Source of the DNA: Sporomusa sphaeroides DSM 2875
Lineage (GTDB): Bacteria > Bacillota > Negativicutes > Sporomusales > Sporomusaceae
Direction: 5' to 3'
NCBI RefSeq assembly: GCF_001941975.2
Contig: NZ_CP146991.1
Location: 3,035,001-3,099,000 of the forward strand
Length of the DNA: 64,000 nt
Within the stretch, counting starts at the first letter, position 1. Every line of letters begins with the position of its first letter. Positions 1-9,149 of this stretch are shown here, one piece after another. A program made the translations under genes and the position numbers. Under the pieces are notes generated by a model. That model did no database searches. It was not told the origin of the DNA and was given only the letters and a program-made list of their open reading frames with translations.

Positions 1-62
1 GATACCATTTTTATCCTCTTTGCGCAATAGAAAATTAATTCAAATCCTAGTAAAAACCCACC

Positions 63-1409
63 TTATTTTTTATCCGATGGCTTAACCCCACCTGAAGCTA
101 AGTCTACTTTATCTCTTAAGTCTATGATGCGTTTAGCCTTGCCTTCCGACCGGGCAATGGTCTTCGGTTGTACCAGCCGCACGGTAGCATCAATGGCTAG
201 AATAACCCGCAGCTTATGGCGAATCATATCCTGCAAGCCTTCCAGCTTGCGGAAATCCTCCAATAACGTATCATCTGCCAGTTCTACCATTACTTCCAGG
301 TCATCCAGATAGCCTTTTTTCCGAACTATAATATTGTAGTGAGGTCCAATTTCCTGGATTCCCACCAGTACACTTTCAATTTGGGAGGGGAAGATATTAA
401 CCCCGCGAATTTTAAGCATATCATCGGTACGCCCTTGTACTTTATTCATCCGTACCAGCGTTCTGCCACACTTGCAAGGCTCCGGATTCAGACTGGTAAT
501 GTCACGGGTACGGTAGCGCAGCAACGGGAAGCCTTCCTTGGTCATAGTGGTGATAACTAATTCTCCTGTTTCGCCATAAGGCAATGGCGTACCGGTCACC
601 GGGTCAATAATCTCAGGATAAAAATGATCTTCATTAATATGCAACCCTGCCTTGCATTCACACTCGCCGGAAACACCAGGCCCGATCAGTTCACTCATAC
701 CATAGTTTTCCACTGCACTAATGCCCCACATGCGTTCAATGACTTGCCGCAATTCTTCCGAACAGCCCTCAGCCCCAAACAAGCCTAACCGGACATTCAA
801 GGACTTCGCATCAATCCCCATACTATAGGCTGTTTCAGCAAGGTATAAGGCATAGGACGGTGTACTCACCAACACGGTAGTACCAAAATCCTGCATCAGC
901 ATAATTTGCCGTTCAGTATTACCGGTAGAGGCCGGCACGATAGCGGCCCCCAGCCGTTCCAACCCATAATGCAGGCCAAAAGCGCCTGTAAACAAACCGT
1001 AGCCAAAAGCCACCTGCGCAACATCATCATCGGTCGCGCCGCCGGCAACAGCAAGCCGTGTTACCATCTCTGCCCATAATTCTATATCATTTTTAGTATA
1101 GCCGACAACCGTAGGCTTACCGGTAGTGCCCGAAGAAGCATGTAAACGCACAATCTTCTTCATCGGTGAGCTAAATAAGCCATACGGATAATTATTGCGA
1201 ATATCATCCTTAGTAGTGAAAGGAAGCAAGCTTATATCCTGTAATGACCGGATGTGATTAAGGCCGACTTTTGCAGTATCCAAAGCCTGCCGGTAAAAAG
1301 GAACATTTTCATATACGCGCTGCACTACCTGGCGCAGTCGCTCAAGCTGCAGCTCTTCCATCGGTTTCCGGGCCATACATTCGGCGTCTTTGTCCCATAT
1401 CATACACAT
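63..1409 (-). CDS. paaK: Phenylacetate-CoA ligase (AMP-forming)
   Basis: Activates phenylacetate or another arylacetate to its CoA thioester with ATP in the cytosol. The 448-aa length is normal for the PaaK family. The AMP-binding P-loop SSGTTGKPTVVGYT lies near residue 92, and the C-terminal AMP-binding domain starts around LRYRTRDIT. An AGGAGAAGG ribosome site precedes the ATG at 1409. In anaerobes such ligases often work with indolepyruvate-type oxidoreductases in aromatic amino acid breakdown; that role is inferred here. The gene lies 80 bp behind the T-box-controlled permease on the same strand and is probably co-transcribed with it. Substrate is not proven, and a branched-chain or other organic acid is possible. 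Confidence 0.93.
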   Translation of the reverse strand: MCMIWDKDAECMARKPMEELQLERLRQVVQRVYENVPFYRQALDTAKVGLNHIRSLQDISLLPFTTKDDIRNNYPYGLFSSPMKKIVRLHASSGTTGKPTVVGYTKNDIELWAEMVTRLAVAGGATDDDVAQVAFGYGLFTGAFGLHYGLERLGAAIVPASTGNTERQIMLMQDFGTTVLVSTPSYALYLAETAYSMGIDAKSLNVRLGLFGAEGCSEELRQVIERMWGISAVENYGMSELIGPGVSGECECKAGLHINEDHFYPEIIDPVTGTPLPYGETGELVITTMTKEGFPLLRYRTRDITSLNPEPCKCGRTLVRMNKVQGRTDDMLKIRGVNIFPSQIESVLVGIQEIGPHYNIIVRKKGYLDDLEVMVELADDTLLEDFRKLEGLQDMIRHKLRVILAIDATVRLVQPKTIARSEGKAKRIIDLRDKVDLASGGVKPSDKK

Positions 1410-1489
1410 AAAATCCTTCTCCTCACATAGTAATCTACTAACATAATCCCGAGTACCTTGTCTCCAAACATCTCATCGTGTCTTAACAA

Positions 1490-3079
1490 TCAAACAGCTA
1501 CCTTTAGCAACAACAAAACAAACAGCGAAGTAACCAATGTCATAATTAATGAAAATATAAAAGCAGTGCGAATGATCTGGTTTTCCTGTCCTAATTTATC
1601 AATGGAAGCTGCCGCGTTTTGTAATTTGGCCGGAGATATCATACTTGCCAGACCGCCACCAAAAGCCAGGCCAGCCGTAATAATAATTGTTCCTACTAAA
1701 GACATATCCAGATTTTTGGCTGTTGTCATTGTATATTTGCCAAACATCGCGATCGTGGATGCCTCACTGCCGGTAATAAAGCCGCCGAATAGACCAATAA
1801 AAGCAACGACCGCCCCGTAAGCATCCTGAAAATAAAATGCAGAATAATCGGCCAGCACTTTCACCATACTGGCAGTTTCAAACTTTCCAGTCACCATGCT
1901 GTAGCCAGACATATTCATGATTTCGCCTATGGAAAAAAATATGGCCGCAGAAAAAACCGGTCTTGGAGCCCGTTTCCACCAGATACGCAAAGTACTTTTA
2001 ATCTGTTCTCCCGTAGGACGAATAAATGGTATCGACATAATCGTACTAACAAAAATCCAGGTATACGCATTCCATAAAGCTCTTGTATCAATAGCACTGC
2101 CATCAGCCGTTATACCGGCAACCGGCAGCTTTACTACTCTATATAAGAAATTAAACATATCTTTGGGTACATTTAAAATTAGAATAAAAGCAACTAATAT
2201 AATCCAGGGAGTTAGCGCCCGCCACAGTGAATATTGACGCTCATACGCAATTTCTTCAGCACTCAGTTTACTCTTATCAAACACCTTTTTGCCTAATGCA
2301 AGCAGCAACATTACCATGGCTATAATAACGGCAATACCACATAATACCCCTGTCAATACAACCAAATTGTCATATTTATTGCTGAAATACGAAACCACAC
2401 CAATAACCGCTCCGGTAAGCAAGCAGGGAAATAAACCTTCTCTGATTCCCTGCCATCGTCCTACAATCCAGAGCATACACAATCCTATTAATGTGGAAAC
2501 TACCGGCAAAAACATATAAAAGGCCATTCCTGCCTGCGCCAGCGTAATCTCATGCCCTTTACCGAAAAAGCTGTTGGCAATATCGACAAACACAACAATA
2601 GGGGCCCCTAATAGCGCATACGTGCACAAAGAGTCATAACCTATTGCCGGCAAAGCGATTGCTACCTGAGTCGAATAACCCATAGCCAACAGTATCGGCG
2701 GCAACAATGAAACCGGAGTTGCACCAACCGATACCATTAATGTACCAAACCCAATGTTAATCAGCATAATTTGAATTGCCCGGTTTTCACTGGCTATCGT
2801 TTTAATAAAAATGATAATTCGTTTAAGAGCCCCTGTCTGTTCCATAAACGCCATCTGCAGCAAGGAGGTCGCAACAATAAGCGAGACAGCAAACGATCTG
2901 ATAAAACCCGCCGCTGTCGAACGCAGTATTACTTCCACACTTGTCTGGAATACAAAATAAGCAACTACGGAAATCACTAACCATCCGACAATGCCGCTTA
3001 TATCTGCTGCCTGTTTCCAAATGATAAGCATAGCCAAAATAACGGCAACCGGCAGCAGTGTGAATACTAAGGTCTCCAT
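1490..3079 (-). CDS. LctP-family (L-lactate permease-like) transporter
   Basis: Polytopic membrane protein of 529 aa, very hydrophobic throughout, matching the L-lactate permease family (conserved stretches around VSVGATPVSLLPP and GGFITGSEASTIAMFGK). Members carry lactate, glycolate or related 2-hydroxy acids with protons. An upstream in-frame extension to 3184 is rejected because it runs through the T-box antiterminator; the ATG at 3079 has a GAAGGGA ribosome site. Because the mRNA leader is a T-box with a GTA (Val) specifier, transport of a valine-related 2-oxo or 2-hydroxy acid is a reasonable guess, but only inference. The neighbour downstream is an arylacetate-CoA ligase. Confidence 0.85.
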   Translation of the reverse strand: METLVFTLLPVAVILAMLIIWKQAADISGIVGWLVISVVAYFVFQTSVEVILRSTAAGFIRSFAVSLIVATSLLQMAFMEQTGALKRIIIFIKTIASENRAIQIMLINIGFGTLMVSVGATPVSLLPPILLAMGYSTQVAIALPAIGYDSLCTYALLGAPIVVFVDIANSFFGKGHEITLAQAGMAFYMFLPVVSTLIGLCMLWIVGRWQGIREGLFPCLLTGAVIGVVSYFSNKYDNLVVLTGVLCGIAVIIAMVMLLLALGKKVFDKSKLSAEEIAYERQYSLWRALTPWIILVAFILILNVPKDMFNFLYRVVKLPVAGITADGSAIDTRALWNAYTWIFVSTIMSIPFIRPTGEQIKSTLRIWWKRAPRPVFSAAIFFSIGEIMNMSGYSMVTGKFETASMVKVLADYSAFYFQDAYGAVVAFIGLFGGFITGSEASTIAMFGKYTMTTAKNLDMSLVGTIIITAGLAFGGGLASMISPAKLQNAAASIDKLGQENQIIRTAFIFSLIMTLVTSLFVLLLLKVAV

Positions 3080-3117
3080 TTTATCCCTTCTCTCCAGCAA
3101 AATTCTACAAAATAAAA

Positions 3118-3148
3118 ACTCCCGTCCCTTATAATAAGGGACGGGAGT
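3118..3148 (-). terminator. T-box leader intrinsic terminator
   Basis: Perfect hairpin with stem ACTCCCGTCCCTTA on each side, followed on the minus strand by TTTTTATTTT. It overlaps the T-box antiterminator sequence, as expected of a transcription-attenuation switch, and ends about 39 bp before the permease ATG. Confidence 0.93.
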
Positions 3149-3425
3149 ATAATTCCCGCGATACCACCCTTGTAGAGCCGCCAAACCATTCTACCGGCTC
3201 CTCCTCACTAGAGTACGGGCAAGACATACTGCTTACCGATACCCCCTTCCTGCTAACGGCGGAAGCTCCGGCCACACCTACCAATTCTTCAACCCATCAA
3301 AATGAGTCGCTGAATCTTCAGCTAGCAACTCCGAGGTGTACTTCACGATTCAACCCCAGTCCGGCTTTCACCAGCCGCCGGCTCTCTGCGCTGTAATTGA
3401 ATGCTACTTCTCCTCTTCATAGTCT
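3118..3425 (-). promoter_or_regulatory. T-box riboswitch, specifier GTA (Val)
   Basis: The minus strand carries the T-box sequence AGGGTGGTATCGCGG (about 3156-3170) just before the terminator. Stem I is recognisable: GAGG-AGAAGTAGC-ATTCAA pairs with TTGAAT-CGTGAAGTACA-CCTC. The AGTA/GAA bases form the loop-E-like motif, and the triplet directly after GAA is GTA, read as a Val codon. The UGGN bulge is TGGT, so N pairs with an A discriminator base, which fits tRNA-Val (also tRNA-Tyr). The element reads uncharged tRNA and lets RNA polymerase continue into the permease gene. Reading the specifier as TAC (Tyr), shifted by one base, is the main alternative. Confidence 0.92.
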
Positions 3426-3505
3426 TTAGGATAGCTATATGTTCAATTGTAATTCCACTTGTTGTTTTTTGTGTTTTTTAAGCAGAAATCGTTTACATTG
3501 AGTAT

Positions 3506-3534
3506 AATATAACAGCACATCTGTACTTTGTCAA
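3506..3534 (-). promoter_or_regulatory. Sigma70-type promoter of the T-box transcript
   Basis: On the minus strand TTGACA (3529-3534), a 17-base spacer and TATATT (3506-3511). Transcription would start near 3499, about 75 bases before stem I of the T-box leader. Confidence 0.7.
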
Positions 3535-3603
3535 GCTTAAAATTCCTGTTTGTTCCATCCTCCGCTTTGCTCTTTTTACCCGAAAAATCAATACTTGTCT
3601 TCC

Positions 3604-4074
3604 TCATATCCGTTTCATTCTATGTGCCTTGTTTGCAAAGCCTTCAATCCCCAGATAATAATCCAGGCTGTATTTTCCTGGCCCCACAAAAGCCGCCCCG
3701 AAAAAGCTTATCCCGTCTTCCAATGACTGAGAAGCTTTCTGTAACCCCTTGTCATCTATCATTTGACTGGAAAAGGCTACAAACATATTGCTTACCAGCA
3801 GAAAACAAGCCGGGCGATAGAATAAGCCCAGGGCAAACAAAAGTCCCCCGCCAAACTCGGCAAAACTGGCCATAAACCCCCAGAATACCGGCGCGAACTC
3901 AATGCCGAAAGTACCCATCGCCTTGCCAAGTCCTGCCCATTTTGCCGTGCCGCCAATGATTTTCGGCCAGCCATGCCACATAAACATACCACCTAACCCC
4001 AAGCGAAACACCAGAAGCGCCATATCCAGAAATTGAGAAAGAAATTGCGCAAGCTTCTGCAATAATTGCTTCAT
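3604..4074 (-). CDS. DoxX family membrane protein
   Basis: Small inner-membrane protein (about 156 aa) with four hydrophobic segments and the DoxX pattern RLGLGGMFMWHGWPKI near the N-terminus. DoxX proteins are quinone-associated or redox-stress membrane proteins, and the exact role of this one is unknown. A GTG three codons upstream (4083) is possible, but GGAG is much better spaced for the ATG at 4074. It is a single gene, transcribed away from the dehydrogenase at 4300. Confidence 0.85.
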   Translation of the reverse strand: MKQLLQKLAQFLSQFLDMALLVFRLGLGGMFMWHGWPKIIGGTAKWAGLGKAMGTFGIEFAPVFWGFMASFAEFGGGLLFALGLFYRPACFLLVSNMFVAFSSQMIDDKGLQKASQSLEDGISFFGAAFVGPGKYSLDYYLGIEGFANKAHRMKRI

Positions 4075-4227
4075 AAAAATCACATCTCCTCATTTTTGCT
4101 GCGATTTACCTGACAATCCCGGTGGTAACGTATGCATTTTTCGTTTTGCGGAAATATCTATTTACAGTTTACCTCATTCAAGACAAAATTATAGTAATCC
4201 TCAGCCACTCCTGCTCCCAGCCAAATG

Positions 4228-4256
4228 TTGACAGATTTTCATTGTCACAATATACT
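4228..4256 (+). promoter_or_regulatory. Sigma70-type promoter for the 2-hydroxyacid dehydrogenase
   Basis: TTGACA (4228-4233), 17-base spacer, TATACT (4251-4256), 43 bp before the ATG at 4300 on the same strand. Confidence 0.75.
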
Positions 4257-4299
4257 GAATTTTAGACGGACTTTAAGCAGACTTATGGAGGGATAAGCG

Positions 4300-5253
4300 A
4301 TGAAAACAGTATTTCTCAATGTAGCCAAACTGGACTTTGACAACAAACTTGATTTTTCACAGCTAGCTAACTTGACCACTGTCACTACCTATGCTGCCAG
4401 CAGCGACCAGGAAATTGTAGCCAGGGTCCAGGATCAGAACATTGTCATTACCAAAGAACTGCCTGTAGGCAGAGAAGTAATTCTTGCGTTCCCGCCCTCT
4501 GTCAAACTCATCTGTGAAGCCGGTACAGGGTACAACAATATTGATATGGCCGCTGCCAGAGAAAAGGGCATCACGGTCTGCAATATTCCGGGTTACAGCA
4601 CTGAGGCAGTCGCCCAGTTGGCCATCACCTTTGTCCTTAGTCTGAGCGCTTCGCTGACAAAGCAGCAAATCATGCTTAAACAGAAAAACTACGATAATTT
4701 TACCAGACACCTGGTAGTGCCGCATTACGAATTGCAGGATAAAAACCTGGGGATTATCGGTTCAGGCACTATCGGACAGCAGGTAATCAAAGTTGCCCGT
4801 GCTCTCGGCATGAATATCCTGGTGTATAATAGAACGCCCAAATCCTGGAGCGACCCTGGCATCCAGTCTGTTGCGCTGGAAGAACTGCTTACACAGAGTG
4901 ATTTTATTTCCCTGCATTGCCCGCTCACCCCGGAAACCAAACACCTCATCAACCAGGACCGCTTATCCCTGATGAAGCCATCGGCCTTTGTCATAAATAC
5001 CTCCAGAGGAGCTCTCATCAAAGAAACCGATTTGATTGCCGCCCTGCAGGCAGGAAAAATTGCCGGCGCCGCCCTGGATGTCCAGGACCCTGAACCGCCG
5101 GAACTGACCAATCCGCTGTTTGACATGGATAATGTGATCCTGACACCACATATCGGCTGGAAACCTTTTGAGGCCAGGCAGCGGCTGATTAATCTGTTGG
5201 CAGGCAACATCCAGGCTTTTATAGAGGGAAAACTCATTAATGTTGTAAGTTAA
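4300..5253 (+). CDS. D-isomer-specific 2-hydroxyacid dehydrogenase
   Basis: Cytosolic NAD(P)-dependent oxidoreductase interconverting 2-oxo acids and D-2-hydroxy acids. The 317-aa length is standard for the family. The Rossmann glycine motif GSGTIGQQ is near residue 152. The substrate-binding NTSRGALI segment with its Arg follows, then the catalytic Glu (QDPEPPE region) and the His of TPHIGW. The GGAGGGATAAGCG ribosome site supports the ATG. Substrate cannot be told from sequence; glyoxylate/hydroxypyruvate, lactate or branched-chain 2-oxo acids are all possible. Followed by a strong terminator, so probably monocistronic. Confidence 0.9.
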   Translation: MKTVFLNVAKLDFDNKLDFSQLANLTTVTTYAASSDQEIVARVQDQNIVITKELPVGREVILAFPPSVKLICEAGTGYNNIDMAAAREKGITVCNIPGYSTEAVAQLAITFVLSLSASLTKQQIMLKQKNYDNFTRHLVVPHYELQDKNLGIIGSGTIGQQVIKVARALGMNILVYNRTPKSWSDPGIQSVALEELLTQSDFISLHCPLTPETKHLINQDRLSLMKPSAFVINTSRGALIKETDLIAALQAGKIAGAALDVQDPEPPELTNPLFDMDNVILTPHIGWKPFEARQRLINLLAGNIQAFIEGKLINVVS

Positions 5254-5257
5254 GTCT

Positions 5258-5297
5258 AAAAACAGGGCTGACCGGAAAATACCGGCAGTCCTGTTTT
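5258..5297 (+). terminator. Intrinsic terminator after the dehydrogenase
   Basis: Stem AAAACAGGgCTGaCCGG pairing with CCGGcAGtCCTGTTTT directly after the stop codon. Confidence 0.85.
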
Positions 5298-5453
5298 CGT
5301 ATGGCTACCCGCTGCTGCGCATTTAGTTAAAAACAGAAATTTCTCATTTTTCCCAAGACAAATGGATAATTTGGCTATACAATAATAATGGGTACTACCT
5401 ATGTCTGCCCAAATCCTTTGGTCGTAACTTTGCATGATTAAGGGAGGCCGATA

Positions 5454-7367
5454 ATGACGAAACTGAGCACTGTAAAACTACAAGACCTGGTTACATTGTC
5501 GTTTTTACAAGAATTTCAGGATAACTTCGCCTTAAGCGTAGGGGTGGCCAGTTTAATAGAGGATAATTTAGGACAGGCCATCACTTGTCCCAGTTGTTTT
5601 TCCACCTTTTGCCGGGAAATTGTCCGGACCAGTGAGGTCGGGTTAAAACGCTGCCTGGGTAATGACATGCGGGGAGCGGCCAAAGCTATGCAAACCGGCA
5701 AGCCGGCAGTATACCAATGCCATGCAGGGTTAATTGACTTTGCCGCCCCCATCATCCTTAACGGCAGAGTCCTTGGCACAATTTTCGGCGGCCAGGTGCT
5801 GACTGCAAGGCCGTCCGAGGAGCATTGCCGCAAAAATGCCCAGGAATTGGGTGTCAGTACCGATAAGTATCTGGCGGCTATCAAAGAAATTCCCATTGTT
5901 AGCAGGGAAAAAATCCAATCGGCCGCGAAAGTGCTCTTTTTGGTGGCCAACACTTTATCTAAAAATGCTTACCAAACACTGAAACTGAAAGAAAATAACC
6001 GTGAAATCATCCTGGCCTATAACCGTCTCGAAAATACATTCAACACGATGTCTGACGGCGTGTTAATCATTGATGATCACGGCATTATAAAGCAAGTCAA
6101 CAGGATTACCGAAGAGCTCTTTGACCGGCCGGGTTCCGCCCTGCTGAATAAATCTGTCAAAGAGTTGATGGGAAGCCAAGCGCCGTTCATCGAGAAGGTT
6201 TATAAAGAGCAAACAGCCTATAATGACTTTGAAATTTTTATCGACACCAAGCTGGGGCGCCTCCACTGTTTATCTTCCGGCAGACCGATACTGGATGATG
6301 AAGGAATGCTGTCCGGCGGTATTATTATCCTGCGTCCGATAAAAAGAGTACATAAGCTTATCAATCGTTTAAGCGGAGCCCAGGCTACTTTCCGGTTTGA
6401 CAATATTATCGGACAGTCGCCCGCCATTCTCACAAGCATCCAATTAGCCTCCCGGGCAGCGGCAGGAATGTCCAATGTTCTCATTGAGGGCGAAAGCGGT
6501 ACAGGAAAAGAGGTCTTTGCCCAGGCCATCCACAATCAGAGCGCAAGATGCAAGGGACCTTTCGTGGCCGTCAATTGCGGCGCCATCCCCCGGGAACTCA
6601 TAGTAAGTGAGTTATTTGGTTACACGGAGGGCGCCTTCACCGGCGCCAAGCGCGGCGGCAGGCCGGGCAAATTCGAATTTGCTGCCGGCGGCACCATTTT
6701 TCTTGATGAAATTGGCGATACGCCGCTCGAACTGCAGGTGGCCCTGCTCCGGGTAATCCAGGAACGCAAACTGACCCGCATGGGAGACAATAAAGTTATT
6801 CCAGTTGATGTAAGAATTATTTGCGCCACTAACAAGAATCTGGCCCAGGAAGTTGCCAAAGGTAATTTTCGCCAGGACTTATACTATCGCTTACATGTTA
6901 TCTCCCTAAAAATCCCCCCTTTGCGCGAACGCTCGGAAGACATCCCGCTGTTATTCAACTATATGCTGCATACCATGGGCTGCGAGTGGGGCAAACCTAT
7001 CAAGAAAGTTGACCCCGCAGTAATTACCCTGCTGCAGCAATATCATTGGCCGGGCAATGTCCGTGAACTGCAAAATGTTGTGGAAAGGGTTATCAGTGTT
7101 GTCAATGAGGATACCGTCAGGGTTGAACATTTACCTGAAGCGATTATCCAGCCTGCAGCTTTGACTATCGCTCTGCCGCCGGCAAGAACAAATGAACTGT
7201 TACGCTCCAGAGAAATGTTCAAACAAAACCGGAGTGAACAGGAACGCCGGCAAATAGTTGAGCTGCTGCGTAAAAGCAATGGCAATATCAGCTATACAGC
7301 CAAACAGCTGGGAATTGCCCGCAGCACACTGTATCGAAAAATGAGTCAATATAATATACCCAATTAA
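5454..7367 (+). CDS. PocR-PAS sigma54-dependent transcriptional activator
   Basis: Enhancer-binding regulator of 637 aa. Residues about 5-175 are a PocR-type ligand-binding domain with clustered Cys (CPSCFSTFC, HAGL). Residues about 190-300 are a PAS-like domain. Residues about 318-545 are the AAA+ sigma54-interaction module with Walker A GESGTGKE (about 346) and the sigma54-contacting GAFTGA (about 392). A Fis-type helix-turn-helix ends the protein. PocR domains bind small organic molecules, 1,2-propanediol in the Salmonella prototype. The output half is strongly similar to the AcoR protein at 28595, so the two are paralogues. Its target is not evident: no -24/-12 promoter was seen next to it. 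It converges on the lipoyl operon. Confidence 0.92.
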   Translation: MTKLSTVKLQDLVTLSFLQEFQDNFALSVGVASLIEDNLGQAITCPSCFSTFCREIVRTSEVGLKRCLGNDMRGAAKAMQTGKPAVYQCHAGLIDFAAPIILNGRVLGTIFGGQVLTARPSEEHCRKNAQELGVSTDKYLAAIKEIPIVSREKIQSAAKVLFLVANTLSKNAYQTLKLKENNREIILAYNRLENTFNTMSDGVLIIDDHGIIKQVNRITEELFDRPGSALLNKSVKELMGSQAPFIEKVYKEQTAYNDFEIFIDTKLGRLHCLSSGRPILDDEGMLSGGIIILRPIKRVHKLINRLSGAQATFRFDNIIGQSPAILTSIQLASRAAAGMSNVLIEGESGTGKEVFAQAIHNQSARCKGPFVAVNCGAIPRELIVSELFGYTEGAFTGAKRGGRPGKFEFAAGGTIFLDEIGDTPLELQVALLRVIQERKLTRMGDNKVIPVDVRIICATNKNLAQEVAKGNFRQDLYYRLHVISLKIPPLRERSEDIPLLFNYMLHTMGCEWGKPIKKVDPAVITLLQQYHWPGNVRELQNVVERVISVVNEDTVRVEHLPEAIIQPAALTIALPPARTNELLRSREMFKQNRSEQERRQIVELLRKSNGNISYTAKQLGIARSTLYRKMSQYNIPN

Positions 7368-7385
7368 CAATGCAGCTTTAAATTC

Positions 7386-7437
7386 AAGGCGGCTAAGTTT
7401 CAGACAGGATGTAACTCATCTGAAACTTAGCCGCCTT
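7386..7437. terminator. Bidirectional terminator between the activator and the lipoyl operon
   Basis: A 19-bp perfect stem (AAGGCGGCTAAGTTTCAGA and its complement) sits between two convergent genes. It ends the plus-strand activator and the long minus-strand aco-lipoyl operon. Confidence 0.9.
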
Positions 7438-7444
7438 TATCTTA

Positions 7445-9037
7445 TCAACCGTAGGAGGCATCTCGATTATTGAACATACCATTTACTATCTGCCTGATAA
7501 GCTGCTTTTTTAGTTTAGTCTGATTTTCAAAGCGCCCCTGCCGGGCAGCCTGCTCGCGTCCCAGCTCATAGCAGGTACTGTTATCAACATTAACAAGAAT
7601 ACCCGGCAAGCCGATCTCGGCAAAATCCCTGGCATGCTTTACCCAAAAAGCTTCACAGCAGGTGCCAATAAACACCTTGCAGCCAGCCTGTTTTAGAGCT
7701 TTCAGGTTTTCCTCAAGCATCTCATAGTTTTGAATAGTAATGGGCGCCAAACCGTACTCAGCCGCCAGTGCATAAGCGTCGCCAACATCACAGCGTCCGC
7801 ACTGCCCGCACCCTTCCCGGTAACGATACCTGCACTCTGTGTCTTTGGCACAATAGGGAATGAGCAGCGTTGTCAGCGGTTGCTCAAAAATATTTTGTAT
7901 CGCGCAGTTACCAACCACAGTAAGCTCATTTAGTTCTTCCGGACCGGCGCCCCAGTTCAGAAACTGCAATTTTTCCAGAGCTTTCAGTATTGTATTGCTG
8001 AAATCGTCTGCTGTCAACGTCGGAATGCAAGCATGGCATTCCCGAAAACAATCGTTTACCGTATTTCTGATCTGCTCAGGGGTAGCGGCAATATGTAATA
8101 AATTACTTTCCAGCCGGGATATTACCTCTAACGGATAGGCCTCGAAACTACCGGTTATGGAGATAGCGTCAATACGCTGCCGGCTGCTGTCCACAGACAT
8201 AGCAACGGTAATTAGCGACTGTTCTTTCAAGGTGCTTCGCAATTGATAACCGGCTGGACGGGAGACCGACCGGCTGCCGAATACCCAGTGCCTTGCAGCA
8301 ACTTCCTGACAGGACGTTTGGTAATAGGCTTCTTCCCCAGGTGTCATTTTTCCCTCACAGGCGGCAACCTGGAATATCCGGCAAAAACCGGCGGTGATTG
8401 CTGCCTTGATTACAGCCGGCGGCGGCGGAGCACCAAGCACTGAAGCCAGACTGGCAAGACTCTGTTTAAACAAATCAACTTCCTTGTTTACCAGTTTTTC
8501 GGTAGGAATACGCAAAGCCCGCAGCAGGGTGTGGACATCACTGTCACTGACACGGATATAGCCCTGACAGAAAAACGCCGGCCCCTGCCGTGTGCCGCTA
8601 AACCAGGCAATTTGACGGCCTGCCGCTTCGATGGCCGCAGGGTATTGGTATTGAGCCTTTACACCCAGTTGGCTTAATCCCTCGATGATGGCGGCAGCAA
8701 TTTGGTATCGCAGGGTGTCCGCCTGATTTGCCGCAGCCTGCCCGGCGCGCGGCAATACCACTTCCCAGCCCAGCAGCGAACCGTCCCAATAAACAGTGTT
8801 TCCCCCTGTCAGCCGGCGATTAATGTCAATCGACTGTTGCTGACAGAAATCCAGCCTGACTTCCTGTTCAGCACGCTGATAGTGTCCAAGTAAAACACAA
8901 CCGGCAGTAAACTGAAAAAAACGCAGCGTATCGGGGATTAACCGCTCGCGGCCAGCAAGCAGCAAGGCTTTATCCAATGCTATGTTTTGGGAACACGTCA
9001 GGCAGCCTGTGTCTATAACCCGCCAGCCTGGTTTCAT
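7445..9037 (-). CDS. Lipoate ligase-like protein fused to DUF116
   Basis: Two-part protein of 530 aa. Residues about 1-330 follow the lipoate-protein ligase A fold (RRLTGGNTVYW near residue 74). Residues about 350-525 are a DUF116 domain with Cys clusters (CAKDTEC, GCGQCGRC, GTCCEA) that look metal-binding. The Lys expected in the ligase motif GRKIAG is Gln here (GRQIAW, residue 142), while the other two homologues in this operon keep it. It is therefore doubtful as an active ligase and may be a scaffold, sensor or transferase. Last gene of the long aco-lipoyl operon, 112 bp behind the LipS-like genes; a GGAGGGAAACCCGG site precedes the ATG. Confidence 0.85.
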   Translation of the reverse strand: MKPGWRVIDTGCLTCSQNIALDKALLLAGRERLIPDTLRFFQFTAGCVLLGHYQRAEQEVRLDFCQQQSIDINRRLTGGNTVYWDGSLLGWEVVLPRAGQAAANQADTLRYQIAAAIIEGLSQLGVKAQYQYPAAIEAAGRQIAWFSGTRQGPAFFCQGYIRVSDSDVHTLLRALRIPTEKLVNKEVDLFKQSLASLASVLGAPPPPAVIKAAITAGFCRIFQVAACEGKMTPGEEAYYQTSCQEVAARHWVFGSRSVSRPAGYQLRSTLKEQSLITVAMSVDSSRQRIDAISITGSFEAYPLEVISRLESNLLHIAATPEQIRNTVNDCFRECHACIPTLTADDFSNTILKALEKLQFLNWGAGPEELNELTVVGNCAIQNIFEQPLTTLLIPYCAKDTECRYRYREGCGQCGRCDVGDAYALAAEYGLAPITIQNYEMLEENLKALKQAGCKVFIGTCCEAFWVKHARDFAEIGLPGILVNVDNSTCYELGREQAARQGRFENQTKLKKQLIRQIVNGMFNNRDASYG

Positions 9038-9149
9038 CCGGGTTTCCCTCCCTCAATGACGGCCCCAGCTACAGTACGCAGCCGGGAACTGCAAGTTTTG
9101 TCCGGCGTAATCAGAGAAATGCGCGGTTAACGCAAACACGGCCGGTTTG

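Noticed and set aside
3118-3184. N-terminal extension of the permease
   Set aside because: The upstream codons are the T-box antiterminator; an ATG with a good ribosome site follows at 3079.
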